Shown here one piece after another: positions 46,393-55,656 of a DNA stretch of 64,000 nt. Position 1 is the first letter of the stretch, and every line of letters begins with the position of its first letter. A model generated the notes under the pieces. That model searched no databases. It saw only the letters and a list, made by a program, of their open reading frames with translations, and was not told the origin of the DNA. The translations under genes and the position numbers were made by a program. The stretch lies in assembly GCA_016125075.1 (NCBI GenBank), contig WGMO01000013.1, forward strand, positions 62,001 through 126,000, written 5' to 3'. Origin of the DNA: Terrimonas sp. GTDB taxonomy: Bacteria > Bacteroidota > Bacteroidia > Chitinophagales > Chitinophagaceae.

Positions 46393-47976
46393 TTATTTTA
46401 AGATCCACATCAATGCATTAATATCATCCTGGCCGCCGTATTGCGATTGAAGGGCTGCCTGATAATTACTGGTATTGGCCGTGGTTTCCGAACCGAAATA
46501 CTGAAACCTTTTTGCAATCCTTGTACCGTTGCCGGTTCCGGGTCCGGTGGTAAATGCCGGTACCCCCGTACGGCGGTTCTGGTAATACCCTTCCAGGCCG
46601 GAATGCCTGAAAAGGGAAATATACTTTTGGATCAATATCTGGTTGAGCCCATTCGCATTATTCCCTGCATATTGAACACCCACCTGGCTGTAAAAGGTAT
46701 TGAAATCAACTGCGACACTAAATTTGTTATAGGCGGCATTGGTTCCCGGTGTTCCGGACTGAAGAAAATTGACCTCTAAATTGCCGGATTCTGGGATCCC
46801 ATAAAATCCCATAGAAGCCCTGATACCTGCTTTATAATGCGACTCGGCATCACCGAGCGGTCCGGAACTGATCCATCCGCGGTTAATGGCTTCTGCGATA
46901 TTGAATAACATTTCCGGGTAACCGATCTGGATACTGGGTTCTCCGGTATAGGTTTGGTAATAGCGGTAACGGTTGATGAGGGAGTACTGACCGCTATTGG
47001 CTTTCACATACATGGTACCGAGGTCTTCTCCGGGAGATGCCCCCACGAAAGCACTAAAACTGGTCGGACTCATACCACCGGAAACAAGTGCCGTGGCGGG
47101 CTCGGCGGTCACAAAAACCCTTGGGTCATTATTTTGGGTGAGCAAACTGATATAGGTGGCAGAAGTGTTGTAGCGCAAAGCGTCAAACCCAAAATTTCCG
47201 GGGTTCATCGGGTAATCATTGGTAGGATGAACAAATCGGTAAGTAAGATTATCATCCATGCTTTCCATAACCGGGTAATTCGTGTGATCTGATACGATCG
47301 TGGAAAACTGTTGTTTGATATTCAGGTCTGCATCCGATTCTTTCTTACTGAGCTCTATGAGTAACCTTAACCGAAGGGTATTCACAGCCTTTCGCCATTT
47401 TGTGAGGTCATTATCATAATAGATATCGCCGGCCAGTGTGAAATTGTTAGCCGCAATCAGCTGCGCCAGCTCCGAGTTGGCACTATCCAGCCAGGCAAAA
47501 GAACGGCGGAAAACCTCTTTCTGTGGGTCATAGGCCGGAAGCAGGTTTTCGGCACCCTTGAGGGCTTCTGTCATGGGGATATCGCCCATCTGCATACTCA
47601 TTTTCGTAAACAGGTAAGCTTTGAAGAATTTGGCCAGTGCCCCGTAAGGGTTGATAACACCCGCCCCATTCCTGATCGCTTCCTCTTCCATTTTGGTAAC
47701 ATTCTTCAAGGTGGAATAATAATTGGTGCCGGAACCGAAATCATAGCGGTTATTACCATAATAATCATAATTACAGCAGAAATATTGTCCCCACCTTTCA
47801 TACATGGAATAGGGCTGGTCAGTCATATCATTGAGCACCCCGTTAAACAGAAGGGAAGCCGGAACACTCGAGGGCTTGTTCTCATTAACATTGAGCTCCT
47901 GGAATGACTTTTTGCATCCTGTGATGATACTGGCCGAAAGGGCTGTCAGGAAAAAGATATAATAAATACGTTTCAT
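46393..47976 (-). CDS. SusD/RagB-like outer-membrane lipoprotein
   Basis: A 527-residue surface lipoprotein: signal MKRIYYIFFLTALSASIITGC with Cys21 as the lipidation site. The body has the SusD-like helical (TPR) pattern with KSFQELNVNENKPSSVP at the start and the end motif DINALMWILK, of the SusD_like_2 type. It caps the SusC barrel and captures substrate. In this locus the substrate is more likely a phosphonate- or phosphate-containing compound than a polysaccharide, since no glycoside hydrolase is present. Confidence 0.9.
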   Translation of the reverse strand: MKRIYYIFFLTALSASIITGCKKSFQELNVNENKPSSVPASLLFNGVLNDMTDQPYSMYERWGQYFCCNYDYYGNNRYDFGSGTNYYSTLKNVTKMEEEAIRNGAGVINPYGALAKFFKAYLFTKMSMQMGDIPMTEALKGAENLLPAYDPQKEVFRRSFAWLDSANSELAQLIAANNFTLAGDIYYDNDLTKWRKAVNTLRLRLLIELSKKESDADLNIKQQFSTIVSDHTNYPVMESMDDNLTYRFVHPTNDYPMNPGNFGFDALRYNTSATYISLLTQNNDPRVFVTAEPATALVSGGMSPTSFSAFVGASPGEDLGTMYVKANSGQYSLINRYRYYQTYTGEPSIQIGYPEMLFNIAEAINRGWISSGPLGDAESHYKAGIRASMGFYGIPESGNLEVNFLQSGTPGTNAAYNKFSVAVDFNTFYSQVGVQYAGNNANGLNQILIQKYISLFRHSGLEGYYQNRRTGVPAFTTGPGTGNGTRIAKRFQYFGSETTANTSNYQAALQSQYGGQDDINALMWILK

Positions 47977-47997
47977 TGTACTGCTTTTAAAAATGAT

Positions 47998-50900
47998 TTA
48001 AAAAACTACATTGATATTAAAGCCAAACCTGCGTGTTGTCGGTGACTGTAATCCTGTACCACTTGTTGAATAATTATACTGGTCAAGATCCACATCTTTA
48101 AACCGCTTATCCTTATAGAAATAGATGAGGTTACGCCCAACCAATGAAAGGCTGATCTTATTGATGAAAGACCTGCCCAGCCATTTTTCCGGTAAATCAT
48201 ATGATAATGTGACCTCTCTCAGTTTGGCAAATGTCTTATCCATCAGGTTGGCTTCGTTAATGCCATAGAACTTACTGATATAATCCTGTACCTGGGTTAC
48301 CTTGGTATTGGGGGAAAACTGCAGGTCTTTATAATTCAGGATAGCCCCGGTGGTACCATCATAGTTGATAGACACGCCATTGGATACCACCACACCCTGT
48401 CCTACATAAATACCCTGGTAGTTAGGGTCACCTGCATGGTCATTATCAGACTTCCGGGCAATACCGAATAACCCTTCAACTGTTTCAATATTTCTTCCTC
48501 CCCGCATGGTTTTATTGTGCATATAATCGGTGGTCACACCCCCCACACTTCCATCAAACTGGAAACCGAATGTGAATCCCTTCCAGCTAAACCTGTTGTA
48601 AAAACTCCATTGAAAATCTGCATTCAGGTATCCCAGGAACTGCGCCTTAGGATTGGCAAGTGGTTTACCGGCAGCATCATGAATGATCTGCCCATCTTCA
48701 GTTTTCACAAAAGCAGAAGAATAGAATTTATCAACCCGGTCACCTTTTTTAAAGAAAGTATTATAAACAGTCTGCCCGGGAGGCAGTTCATCATATTTAT
48801 CCTGGAAAGTAGATACGTTCACCAACACATCCCAGTTCAATCCATTCCTGGTTTTGACAGGGGTGCCTGAGATGGAGAACTCATATCCTGTCTTTCTTGT
48901 CTTCAGCGCATTCAGGAAATAATAGTTATACCCTGTTGCTGAGGATATGGGATTTTGCAGGATACGGGGGCCATCGATATACTGGAATGCTGTGGCACTT
49001 AACCCTATCCTGTTCTGTAAAAACTTGATATCAAACCCTTCTTCATAATTCACCCGGTTAAATGTCTTGATGTTCGGGTCATAAAGATTGCTGCTATAGT
49101 AAGCCGCTGACTGGCCATTATATGGCTTGGAAGTTGAATAGGCTGCAGCCAGAGAATAATCAGGACCGCCGTAGGGTGATAGATAGTTGTTACCATAATC
49201 CAGCGGATAATCATACAGGGAATTACCGGAGGGCGTATTTCCAAATGCCGATATGGTTGAGAAAGGCGCCAATCCTACTGTGGCAGAAGTCGCATCGCCA
49301 TGCACCGTTGCATAGGATCCTCTCAGTTTCAGGAAAGAAATGATTTCCGGAAGTTGAACATAATCTGAAATCACGGATGAAAGAGAGATACTTGGATAAA
49401 AATAGCTGCTGTTGTTCTGCGGGAGTGCTGACGATTTATCCACCCTTCCTGTAATCGAAATAGTCGCATACTTGCTTAAAGAGGCATCCAGTGCATAATA
49501 GGCACTGAAGACCCGCATATCGGAGGCAAAACTGTTGGCCTGTACCGGGTTCAGAGAATTGCTGAAACTATATACATTGGGAACATTCATGTAATCGGTG
49601 GAAGTAAAAGTTGAATTATACATGAATGACCTGATATTTCCGCCCACCAGGCCGGAAAGGTTCAGGAATTTTTTAACCTGGTAGTTATAGTTCAACAGCA
49701 CTTCCGTATTATTTTCAAAAAGGTTCCGGGAATCTTCGCGGTAGTCGCCTAAATTTCCTTCGCGGCTGTAAGGGTGTGCTGAAAAAGGCATTTTTTCCGT
49801 ACGCAGCAGATTATAAGTAGTCATCTGTGTGCGGAAGGTTGTATTCAAATGTTCATTGATCTTGTAATTACCGGAGATGTACCCATAGATATCATTCTTA
49901 TAATGTCCCCGTAACCATTCATTCACCATGAACCAGGGGTTATGATATCGCTGGTATTCGGCAAATACATTTTGAATACCCACTTTGCCGGGCTGCCACT
50001 CCCCTTTGATCAGGGGTGATTGTACATCCCAGTCGGCACCGGTCCAGACAGCTATATTATAAATAAGACTATTCGGCCCATAATCCACATCCGGAAAATT
50101 AGGTGTGTACTGACGGTTATAGTTGAGGTTTGCTTCAATCTTCAGTCTCTTGGAAGGCTGATAAGCACCATACATGTTGAAATCGGTGATATTCAGATCC
50201 ATATTCGGGATGATGCTTTGCTGATAAGAATGCGAAAGAGAGAATCGCATATTGTAATTATCACCTGCCGCGCTCAATGATATATTATTGGTCGACTGAA
50301 AACCCGCTCTCAAAAACCTGTTAAGGTTATCCTTTCCACGGGCCACCCAGGGGGTAGGCTTGATATTGCCGGTGTACACATAGCCACCCGGAAAAGTAGT
50401 GGTATAGGTGGTATTGGGATCGTATTCGCCATCCCATTGCGGGATCATCTGCCCTTCAAACCGCGGGCCCCAAACGTCATAGTCTGCATCATTGAGTCCA
50501 CCACCCAGTCCATTGCCAAACGCATACAAAGCATTTTCACCGGGCCCGTATTCATCCTGTACGCGGGGAAAGGCAAGAAATCCTTTATCAATCGAATTGG
50601 TAGAATTGAATTCAACTGTAAAACCCTTACGGTTTTTATTTCCCTTTTTAGTGGTGATCAGGATGGCACCATATTGTGCCCTGCTTCCATATAATGATGC
50701 AGCGGTTGGACCTTTTAAGATGGTATAGGATTCAATATCATCAGGACTGATATTCCAGGTATCGGAGCTGATCGGAATCCCGTCCACTACATACAGGGTA
50801 ATTTCGTTACCCCTTAACAAAACGGTCGGCTTTCTTAATAATTCAGCTGAAGGTCCGACAGAAAGACCTGCCACTTTACCCGTCAATCCGGAGATGGGAT

Positions 50901-51315
50901 TCTGGTCCCTGGCTTTGACAAGGTCCTCACCTTTCACTTCCTGTACGGCATAACCAATACGTTTCACTTCCTTTTTAATACCAAAAGCCGTCACCACCAC
51001 TTCCGATAAGTTTTTCCCATCGGGCGAAAGCGTGATCGTGGAAGCTGATCCGGCTTTTGTTTCCAGGGGAGAATATCCGATATAACTGATCTGGAGTACA
51101 TCCTCCGCCCCTGCCTTGATACTGAACGAACCGTTGGCATCGGTAACGGTCCGCTGCCGGGTCCCCTTTAGTGAAATAGTGGCTCCTGGTAAGGGTTGGC
51201 CGTTCTCGTTTAATACTTTTCCATTGATAATACCCTGTGCCCATAATGTGCAGCTCATATAGAAAACTGCGGCCAGGGTAAGCATGCATTTACGCATGAA
51301 AGATGTTGTTCCCAT
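47998..51315 (-). CDS. SusC/RagA-type TonB-linked outer-membrane transporter
   Basis: About 1105 residues from the ATG at 51315 (MGTTSFMRKC); an ATG at 51297 is equally possible, while the TTG at 51357 lies inside the predicted promoter. Signal peptide, then a carboxypeptidase-like domain (INGKVLNENGQPLPGATISL), the plug with the SusC pattern VVTAFGIKKEVKRIGYAVQE and GAILITTKKG, and a 22-strand-type barrel. Paired with SusD 21 bases downstream. Energised import of the ligand across the outer membrane for the phosphonate enzymes encoded next. Confidence 0.92.
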   Translation of the reverse strand: MGTTSFMRKCMLTLAAVFYMSCTLWAQGIINGKVLNENGQPLPGATISLKGTRQRTVTDANGSFSIKAGAEDVLQISYIGYSPLETKAGSASTITLSPDGKNLSEVVVTAFGIKKEVKRIGYAVQEVKGEDLVKARDQNPISGLTGKVAGLSVGPSAELLRKPTVLLRGNEITLYVVDGIPISSDTWNISPDDIESYTILKGPTAASLYGSRAQYGAILITTKKGNKNRKGFTVEFNSTNSIDKGFLAFPRVQDEYGPGENALYAFGNGLGGGLNDADYDVWGPRFEGQMIPQWDGEYDPNTTYTTTFPGGYVYTGNIKPTPWVARGKDNLNRFLRAGFQSTNNISLSAAGDNYNMRFSLSHSYQQSIIPNMDLNITDFNMYGAYQPSKRLKIEANLNYNRQYTPNFPDVDYGPNSLIYNIAVWTGADWDVQSPLIKGEWQPGKVGIQNVFAEYQRYHNPWFMVNEWLRGHYKNDIYGYISGNYKINEHLNTTFRTQMTTYNLLRTEKMPFSAHPYSREGNLGDYREDSRNLFENNTEVLLNYNYQVKKFLNLSGLVGGNIRSFMYNSTFTSTDYMNVPNVYSFSNSLNPVQANSFASDMRVFSAYYALDASLSKYATISITGRVDKSSALPQNNSSYFYPSISLSSVISDYVQLPEIISFLKLRGSYATVHGDATSATVGLAPFSTISAFGNTPSGNSLYDYPLDYGNNYLSPYGGPDYSLAAAYSTSKPYNGQSAAYYSSNLYDPNIKTFNRVNYEEGFDIKFLQNRIGLSATAFQYIDGPRILQNPISSATGYNYYFLNALKTRKTGYEFSISGTPVKTRNGLNWDVLVNVSTFQDKYDELPPGQTVYNTFFKKGDRVDKFYSSAFVKTEDGQIIHDAAGKPLANPKAQFLGYLNADFQWSFYNRFSWKGFTFGFQFDGSVGGVTTDYMHNKTMRGGRNIETVEGLFGIARKSDNDHAGDPNYQGIYVGQGVVVSNGVSINYDGTTGAILNYKDLQFSPNTKVTQVQDYISKFYGINEANLMDKTFAKLREVTLSYDLPEKWLGRSFINKISLSLVGRNLIYFYKDKRFKDVDLDQYNYSTSGTGLQSPTTRRFGFNINVVF

Positions 51316-51354
51316 AATTCCCGGTTTTGATGAAGTAATTTTTCTAACCCGGGG

Positions 51355-51384
51355 CAAATCTATTTTTGCAATGTGAAGAGAAAA
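51355..51384 (-). promoter_or_regulatory. Promoter of the susCD-phosphonate operon
   Basis: On the minus strand TAGATTTG (51362-51355) matches TAnnTTTG exactly, and TTTT lies 18 bases upstream in place of the -33 TTTG. Transcription would start near 51348, leaving a 33- to 51-base leader. Confidence 0.6.
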
Positions 51385-51393
51385 TGAGCGGAG

Positions 51394-51450
51394 TGTTAAG
51401 CTAATCTTATGATTTAATAAATATTAAACTTCTATTAAGTATTTGTAAAC
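51394..51450 (-). promoter_or_regulatory. 11-bp-period repeats upstream of susC
   Basis: Plus-strand units TGTTAAG (51394) and TCTTATG (51405), then TATTAAA (51422), TATTAAG (51433) and TGTAAAC (51444), are spaced by 11 bases within each group. They lie just upstream of the predicted promoter and look like the arrays before the PiT operon and the PhoB-like gene. The region is AT-rich, so chance is a real alternative. Confidence 0.35.
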
Positions 51451-51461
51451 TTCATGCGTGA

Positions 51462-52034
51462 TCAGGAAAAGAAATAAAAAACCAGTAGTTTGGCTTCAGT
51501 CTTCCCGCTGTTTTTCAACCGATGCCTTACTCTCCCGTCAAAGAAGATAACATCTCCAGGCTCCAGGTTGTAAGTATTATTCTCTATCTGGTAGGCCACC
51601 GTGCCGGATAAAACATATTTACATTCAAAAGCTTCGGTCTTAATATATTTTTTTCTGGCAGCGCCGGGTTTTATTTCAATCAGCACAATATCAATGGTCT
51701 GCGACAGGATGTTTTTTGTGAGCAGGCGTTTATATTTCAAACCCTTTTCCGGTTCTTTCTGAAAAACGGTTCCCTGGTTGTTCCGGATGATGATCACATG
51801 TTCATTGGAAAAATAATCTTCCATCTCCTCAAAAAAATCTTTCACGCCCACATCCAGTGAATGGATCAGCGCCAGCAAAACCGGCAAGGATGGCACGACC
51901 CGGTTGTTTTCGATTTGTGAGATCAGGCTTTTCGAAACAGCCGCTTTCCCCGCCAGCTGGTCGAGGGTGAAATTCTTCCGGGCCCGGAGGCTTTTAATCC
52001 TTTCTCCGATCAGTAATATTAATTCTTCACTCAT
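51462..52034 (-). CDS. XRE-family regulator with cupin domain
   Basis: 190 residues: an XRE helix-turn-helix domain (about residues 8-64, with TLDQLAGKAAVSKSLISQIE) and a C-terminal cupin_2 domain (about 112-190, with LEPGDVIFFDGRVRHRLKN). Such regulators sense a small molecule through the cupin. It stands upstream of susC on the same strand and probably controls the phosphonate operon in response to the imported compound; the 146 bases between them carry the susC promoter. Confidence 0.88.
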   Translation of the reverse strand: MSEELILLIGERIKSLRARKNFTLDQLAGKAAVSKSLISQIENNRVVPSLPVLLALIHSLDVGVKDFFEEMEDYFSNEHVIIIRNNQGTVFQKEPEKGLKYKRLLTKNILSQTIDIVLIEIKPGAARKKYIKTEAFECKYVLSGTVAYQIENNTYNLEPGDVIFFDGRVRHRLKNSGKTEAKLLVFYFFS

Positions 52035-52121
52035 ACTATGATGATATCATTTGGGAATACAATATAATTATAAAGAGCATGCAGTTCTTCTATTGAAATG
52101 TACCGATTAATTTTCTCAACG

Positions 52122-52172
52122 CTTTACAATTCCGTAACAATAAAATAGTATTCAAATAACAATTCCGTAATC
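52122..52172 (+). promoter_or_regulatory. 11-bp-period repeat array between XRE regulator and PlcP-like gene
   Basis: Units CTTTACA (52122), CGTAACA (52133), AATAGTA (52144), AATAACA (52155) and CGTAATC (52166) are spaced at exactly 11 bases. A 12-base direct repeat, ACAATTCCGTAA, occurs at 52126 and 52159, 33 bases apart. The arrangement resembles a Pho box and could regulate either divergent gene. Confidence 0.45.
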
Positions 52173-52216
52173 TTTGGGTAAAAGCTGTTAACAAGCTTTG
52201 TAAAATTCACATCCCC

Positions 52217-53059
52217 ATGGAAAAAAGACATATTGATGTTGCAGTGCTCTCCGATCTTCACCTGGGAACTTACGGTTGCCGCGCCAAAGAAATTGTTACC
52301 TACCTGAAAAGTATCTCCCCCCGTATCCTCATCCTGAATGGCGATATCATCGACATCTGGCAGATCTCCAAAAGATATTTTCCGGCTTCACATGCAGCCG
52401 TATTAAAAGAGATTATCAGCCTGATTACAAAAGGGACCAAGGTTGTATATATCACAGGCAACCATGATGAAATCCTCCGGCGCTACACGGACCTCAGCAT
52501 GGGTAATTTCCAGCTCACCGACAAACTGATCATCGAGATCGATAAAAAGATGACCTGGATCTTTCATGGCGATGTATTTGACAATACCACGAAAGGCACG
52601 GCCAAACTCTGGGCCAAAATGGGCAGCAATGGATATGCCGTACTGCTGCAGTTCAACAAGCTCATCAATTTCTTTATGAAGCTGATCGGCCGGGAAAGGG
52701 TTTCTCTCTCAAAGAAAGTCATGGCCAGCGTGAACAAGGCCGTCATCAAGATCAATGATTTTGAAACCACGGCTGCAGAGATCGCCATTGAAAAGAAATA
52801 TGATTATGTGATCTGCGGTCATATTCACCAGCCCCAGAAAAGAGTGATCAGCAATGACCAGGGCAGTGTGGTGTACCTGAACAGCGGCGACTGGGTGGAA
52901 CACCTGACCGCGCTGGAATATTATGAAAACGACTGGCATATTTATACCTATGATGAAGCGATCATGAAAACAGTTGAACCCAGGGAACTCAAGATCAAAA
53001 CCGAAACAGATGTCATTACCGCTGAAATTGCCTTGTACCTGCATTCCCTCGGAGCATAA
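52217..53059 (+). CDS. PlcP-like metallophosphoesterase (phospholipase C)
   Basis: A 280-residue calcineurin-type phosphoesterase: DLHLG (DxH), LNGDIID (GDxxD), ITGNHDE (GNHD/E), FHGDVFD and CGHIHQP are all present. General annotation would say LpxH-like, but the SDLHLGTYGCRAKE start and SGDWVEHLTALEYY end match the phosphate-limitation phospholipase PlcP, which removes the head group from phospholipids to leave diacylglycerol. A glycosyltransferase gene follows after 27 bases, as in plcP-agt pairs. LpxH activity is not excluded. Confidence 0.75.
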   Translation: MEKRHIDVAVLSDLHLGTYGCRAKEIVTYLKSISPRILILNGDIIDIWQISKRYFPASHAAVLKEIISLITKGTKVVYITGNHDEILRRYTDLSMGNFQLTDKLIIEIDKKMTWIFHGDVFDNTTKGTAKLWAKMGSNGYAVLLQFNKLINFFMKLIGRERVSLSKKVMASVNKAVIKINDFETTAAEIAIEKKYDYVICGHIHQPQKRVISNDQGSVVYLNSGDWVEHLTALEYYENDWHIYTYDEAIMKTVEPRELKIKTETDVITAEIALYLHSLGA

Positions 53060-53086
53060 GGAATATACAGCAACAAAATACCTGTT

Positions 53087-54130
53087 ATGAAAATATTCTA
53101 TGCGGTTCAGGCAACCGGAAACGGTCATATCAGCAGGGCCATGGAATTATTGCCCCACCTGGAAAAACTGGGTACGGTCGATATTTTCCTGAGCGGCAGC
53201 AACAGTACCCTGGCCATTGATGCACCCGTAAAATACAGGAGCCAGGGTCTTAGCCTTTTTTATAAATGTGATGGCGGTCTGGATTACTGGAAAATAATGA
53301 GATCATTTTCGCCCCTGCAACTCCGCAAAGAGGTTCAACAACTACCCGTGGAAAAATATGACCTTGTCCTCAACGATTTTGAGTATATCACGGCAGCTGC
53401 CTGCGCCAAAAAAGGGATACCCTCTATCAATTTCGGCCACCAGGCCAGTTTCATGTCGGACCAAACACCCCGGCCCGAACATAAAAACAGGATTGGCGAG
53501 TGGGTATTGAAGAACTATGCCAAAGCCACCGATTATGCCGGTCTGCATTTTGAAAAATACGACGATTTCATTTTTACCCCGGTCATCAAACAGGCCATCC
53601 TGGATGCCGAACCCAAAGACGAAAACTATATCACGGTTTACCTGCCCTCGTATTGTGAACCGCAACTGACGGCCGCCTTTGCCCCCTTGCAGGAATCCAG
53701 GTTCCAGATCTTTTCAAGAGAAAGTTCCACAACCCGGGAAAGTGGAAATATCAGGTTTATCCCGGTCGATAAGCAGCTTTTTAACAAGAGCCTGGTCAAT
53801 TGCAGCGGTATCATTACCGGTGGCGGCTTCGAAACACCTGCTGAGGCCCTACACCTGGGCAAGAAAATACTGACCATCCCCATTCGCGGTCAATATGAAC
53901 AACAATGTAATGCGGCGGCATTGGAAAGACTGGGCATTGACGCCCTGCAAAAACTGGAAGAACTGACCCCTGATTTTTTCTACCATTGGATAAACGGTAA
54001 ACAAAGCCTGCGTTTGGACTATAGCCATACAGTGCGGGAACTGATGGAATACCTGTGCGCTACAATAAACTCACCCGCTGAAAAACATCCATTACCCCTT
54101 GCATCGAACTTAGCCGGGATCGAAGAATAA
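53087..54130 (+). CDS. GT-B glycosyltransferase, probably for membrane glycolipid
   Basis: A 347-residue soluble glycosyltransferase of the MurG/UGT-like type (PF13528-like). The N-terminal loop is QATGNGHISRAMELLPHL. The donor-binding C-terminal motif is TGGGFETPAEALHLGKK followed by PIRGQYEQQCNAA. Cotranscribed with the PlcP-like gene; I infer transfer of a sugar to the diacylglycerol made by that enzyme, replacing phospholipids under phosphate limitation. Confidence 0.75.
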   Translation: MKIFYAVQATGNGHISRAMELLPHLEKLGTVDIFLSGSNSTLAIDAPVKYRSQGLSLFYKCDGGLDYWKIMRSFSPLQLRKEVQQLPVEKYDLVLNDFEYITAAACAKKGIPSINFGHQASFMSDQTPRPEHKNRIGEWVLKNYAKATDYAGLHFEKYDDFIFTPVIKQAILDAEPKDENYITVYLPSYCEPQLTAAFAPLQESRFQIFSRESSTTRESGNIRFIPVDKQLFNKSLVNCSGIITGGGFETPAEALHLGKKILTIPIRGQYEQQCNAAALERLGIDALQKLEELTPDFFYHWINGKQSLRLDYSHTVRELMEYLCATINSPAEKHPLPLASNLAGIEE

Positions 54131-54156
54131 AAAAGCCCCGGAAAATCTTCCGGGGC
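54129..54156 (+). terminator. Hairpin after the glycosyltransferase gene
   Basis: A perfect nine-base stem, GCCCCGGAA (54135-54143) with TTCCGGGGC (54148-54156), starts five bases after the stop. An A run precedes it, but there is no U run after it on the plus strand, so termination strength is uncertain. Confidence 0.55.
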
Positions 54157-54420
54157 AAACTGCAGGAGCATCAGCTCTTACCCTGTCTGGTACGGTTTAA
54201 TCCCCCCGGGGATGGGGGGACTTTGCTATAAACGGATATAAAGAACTGGGACAAATGTCCCCCTGCTATATGAACCCCGGTTTACTGAATCATTACCTTA
54301 CTATTAAATCCCCTCTCCCATATTGGGCCAAATACTTTTCCCATTTATTTTGATGGCCAAAAATTTAATATTACCTTATTGTTAAGTTTTTGTAACTTTA
54401 ATGTTACCAGATCGAACCCC
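54157..54420. other. Intergenic region before the transglutaminase-like gene
   Basis: 264 bases with a C- and G-run segment near 54200-54220 (CCCCCCGGGGATGGGGGG) that can form a hairpin, followed by AT-rich sequence. No gene or clear promoter identified. Confidence 0.4.
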
Positions 54421-55629
54421 TTGAAAAGGTATTACCTTATATTATCCCTTTTTTGCATCATGCATTTGCCTTTCCCGCAAGCCTGGTCACAGGCCGAGGT
54501 AAAGGATATTCATTTTAATTTTTACGGGGAATCGATTGATTTACAGACAGATAATTCATTCCTGGTCGATTACCAGGGGCCTTTGTCTGAAGCTTCCATA
54601 CTGTCATTTTACCAGGAAATCAATACTTCCCGTTACGAGCCAGTAACCAGGGCGCTTTCGCGTTATAAGGAATTATACAAGCTGGATGACTGGCTTTTTT
54701 ACCAGCTGATCCGGCAGACAGCCCAGCGTTTTAGCCCCAAAATGGATAATTATATCCGCTATACCCTGTACAAATGGTTCCTGCTCAGTAAAACCGGGTA
54801 TAATGCCATGCTGACCATTGCTGGTGACCAGATCTTATTTTATGTTCAAAGCGATGAGAATGTCTATAATATACCTTACCGGGTTCAGGATGGTAAACAG
54901 TTTGTTTGCCTGAATTACCATGACTATGGCAGTATCAACTTCGACAAGGTGAAATTTTCACCAGTCAGGATTCCTGTACCGGGTGCCGAAAGAGGTTTTA
55001 CCTATAAGATCACCCAGTTGCCGGATTTTGACCTGGCCGATTATACCGAAAAAGATATCCAGTTCGATTATTACCAGGAGCATTATGATTTTAAAGTGAA
55101 GCTCAATCCCGATATCCAGAAGATCTTTGCCAATTACCCCGTGGTAGATTATAGCTATTATTTCAATATCCCCCTGAGCAAAGGCACTTATGAATCCCTG
55201 ATCCCCGAACTGAAAAAAGTCGTGAAGGGCATGCGTACAAAAAATGGGGTGGATTATCTCATGCATTTTACCCGTTATGCCTTCCTTTTCAAACCCGACA
55301 CAGAGGTATTTGGTGCGGAAAAAAGATTGTCGCCGGAAGAAACCCTATTATATAAGGAAAGTGATTGTGATGACAGGGCAGCCCTGTTCTTCTTCCTGAT
55401 CAAAGAAATCTATGACCTGCCCATGATCGTGCTGTCCTACCCAAAACATGTGACGATCGCCGTTAATTTTGACAAACCCATTGGGAATACGATTGTGTAC
55501 AACGGGAAAAAATATTCAGTTTGTGAACCGACACCCCAGCGAATGGACCTGCCCATTGGAAAAATGCTGCCACAACTCCGCAAATCAACCTACGAAGTGG
55601 CCTATGAATACAGGCCGGGGAACAAATAA
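54421..55629 (+). CDS. Exported transglutaminase-like protein
   Basis: About 402 residues from a TTG at 54421, which gives a normal signal peptide MKRYYLILSLFCIMHLPF; the longer frame from 54379 adds a polar stretch before it. The C-terminal part has the transglutaminase/peptidase-like triad pattern: Cys in KESDCDDRAALF, His in YPKHVTIAVNF and an acidic residue in VCEPTP. It could cleave or cross-link peptides in the periplasm. The N-terminal domain is not recognised. Confidence 0.72.
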   Translation: MKRYYLILSLFCIMHLPFPQAWSQAEVKDIHFNFYGESIDLQTDNSFLVDYQGPLSEASILSFYQEINTSRYEPVTRALSRYKELYKLDDWLFYQLIRQTAQRFSPKMDNYIRYTLYKWFLLSKTGYNAMLTIAGDQILFYVQSDENVYNIPYRVQDGKQFVCLNYHDYGSINFDKVKFSPVRIPVPGAERGFTYKITQLPDFDLADYTEKDIQFDYYQEHYDFKVKLNPDIQKIFANYPVVDYSYYFNIPLSKGTYESLIPELKKVVKGMRTKNGVDYLMHFTRYAFLFKPDTEVFGAEKRLSPEETLLYKESDCDDRAALFFFLIKEIYDLPMIVLSYPKHVTIAVNFDKPIGNTIVYNGKKYSVCEPTPQRMDLPIGKMLPQLRKSTYEVAYEYRPGNK

Positions 55630-55656
55630 CCAATACTGCTGATCTCGCTGCAACCC

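Noticed and set aside
52217-53059. LpxH (UDP-2,3-diacylglucosamine diphosphatase)
   Set aside because: The five phosphoesterase motifs fit, but the ends match PlcP better and the gene is paired with a glycosyltransferase. I kept LpxH as a second possibility only.
54379-54420. Longer N terminus for the transglutaminase-like protein
   Set aside because: It starts with TTG and places 14 polar residues before the signal peptide; the TTG at 54421 gives a standard signal peptide.
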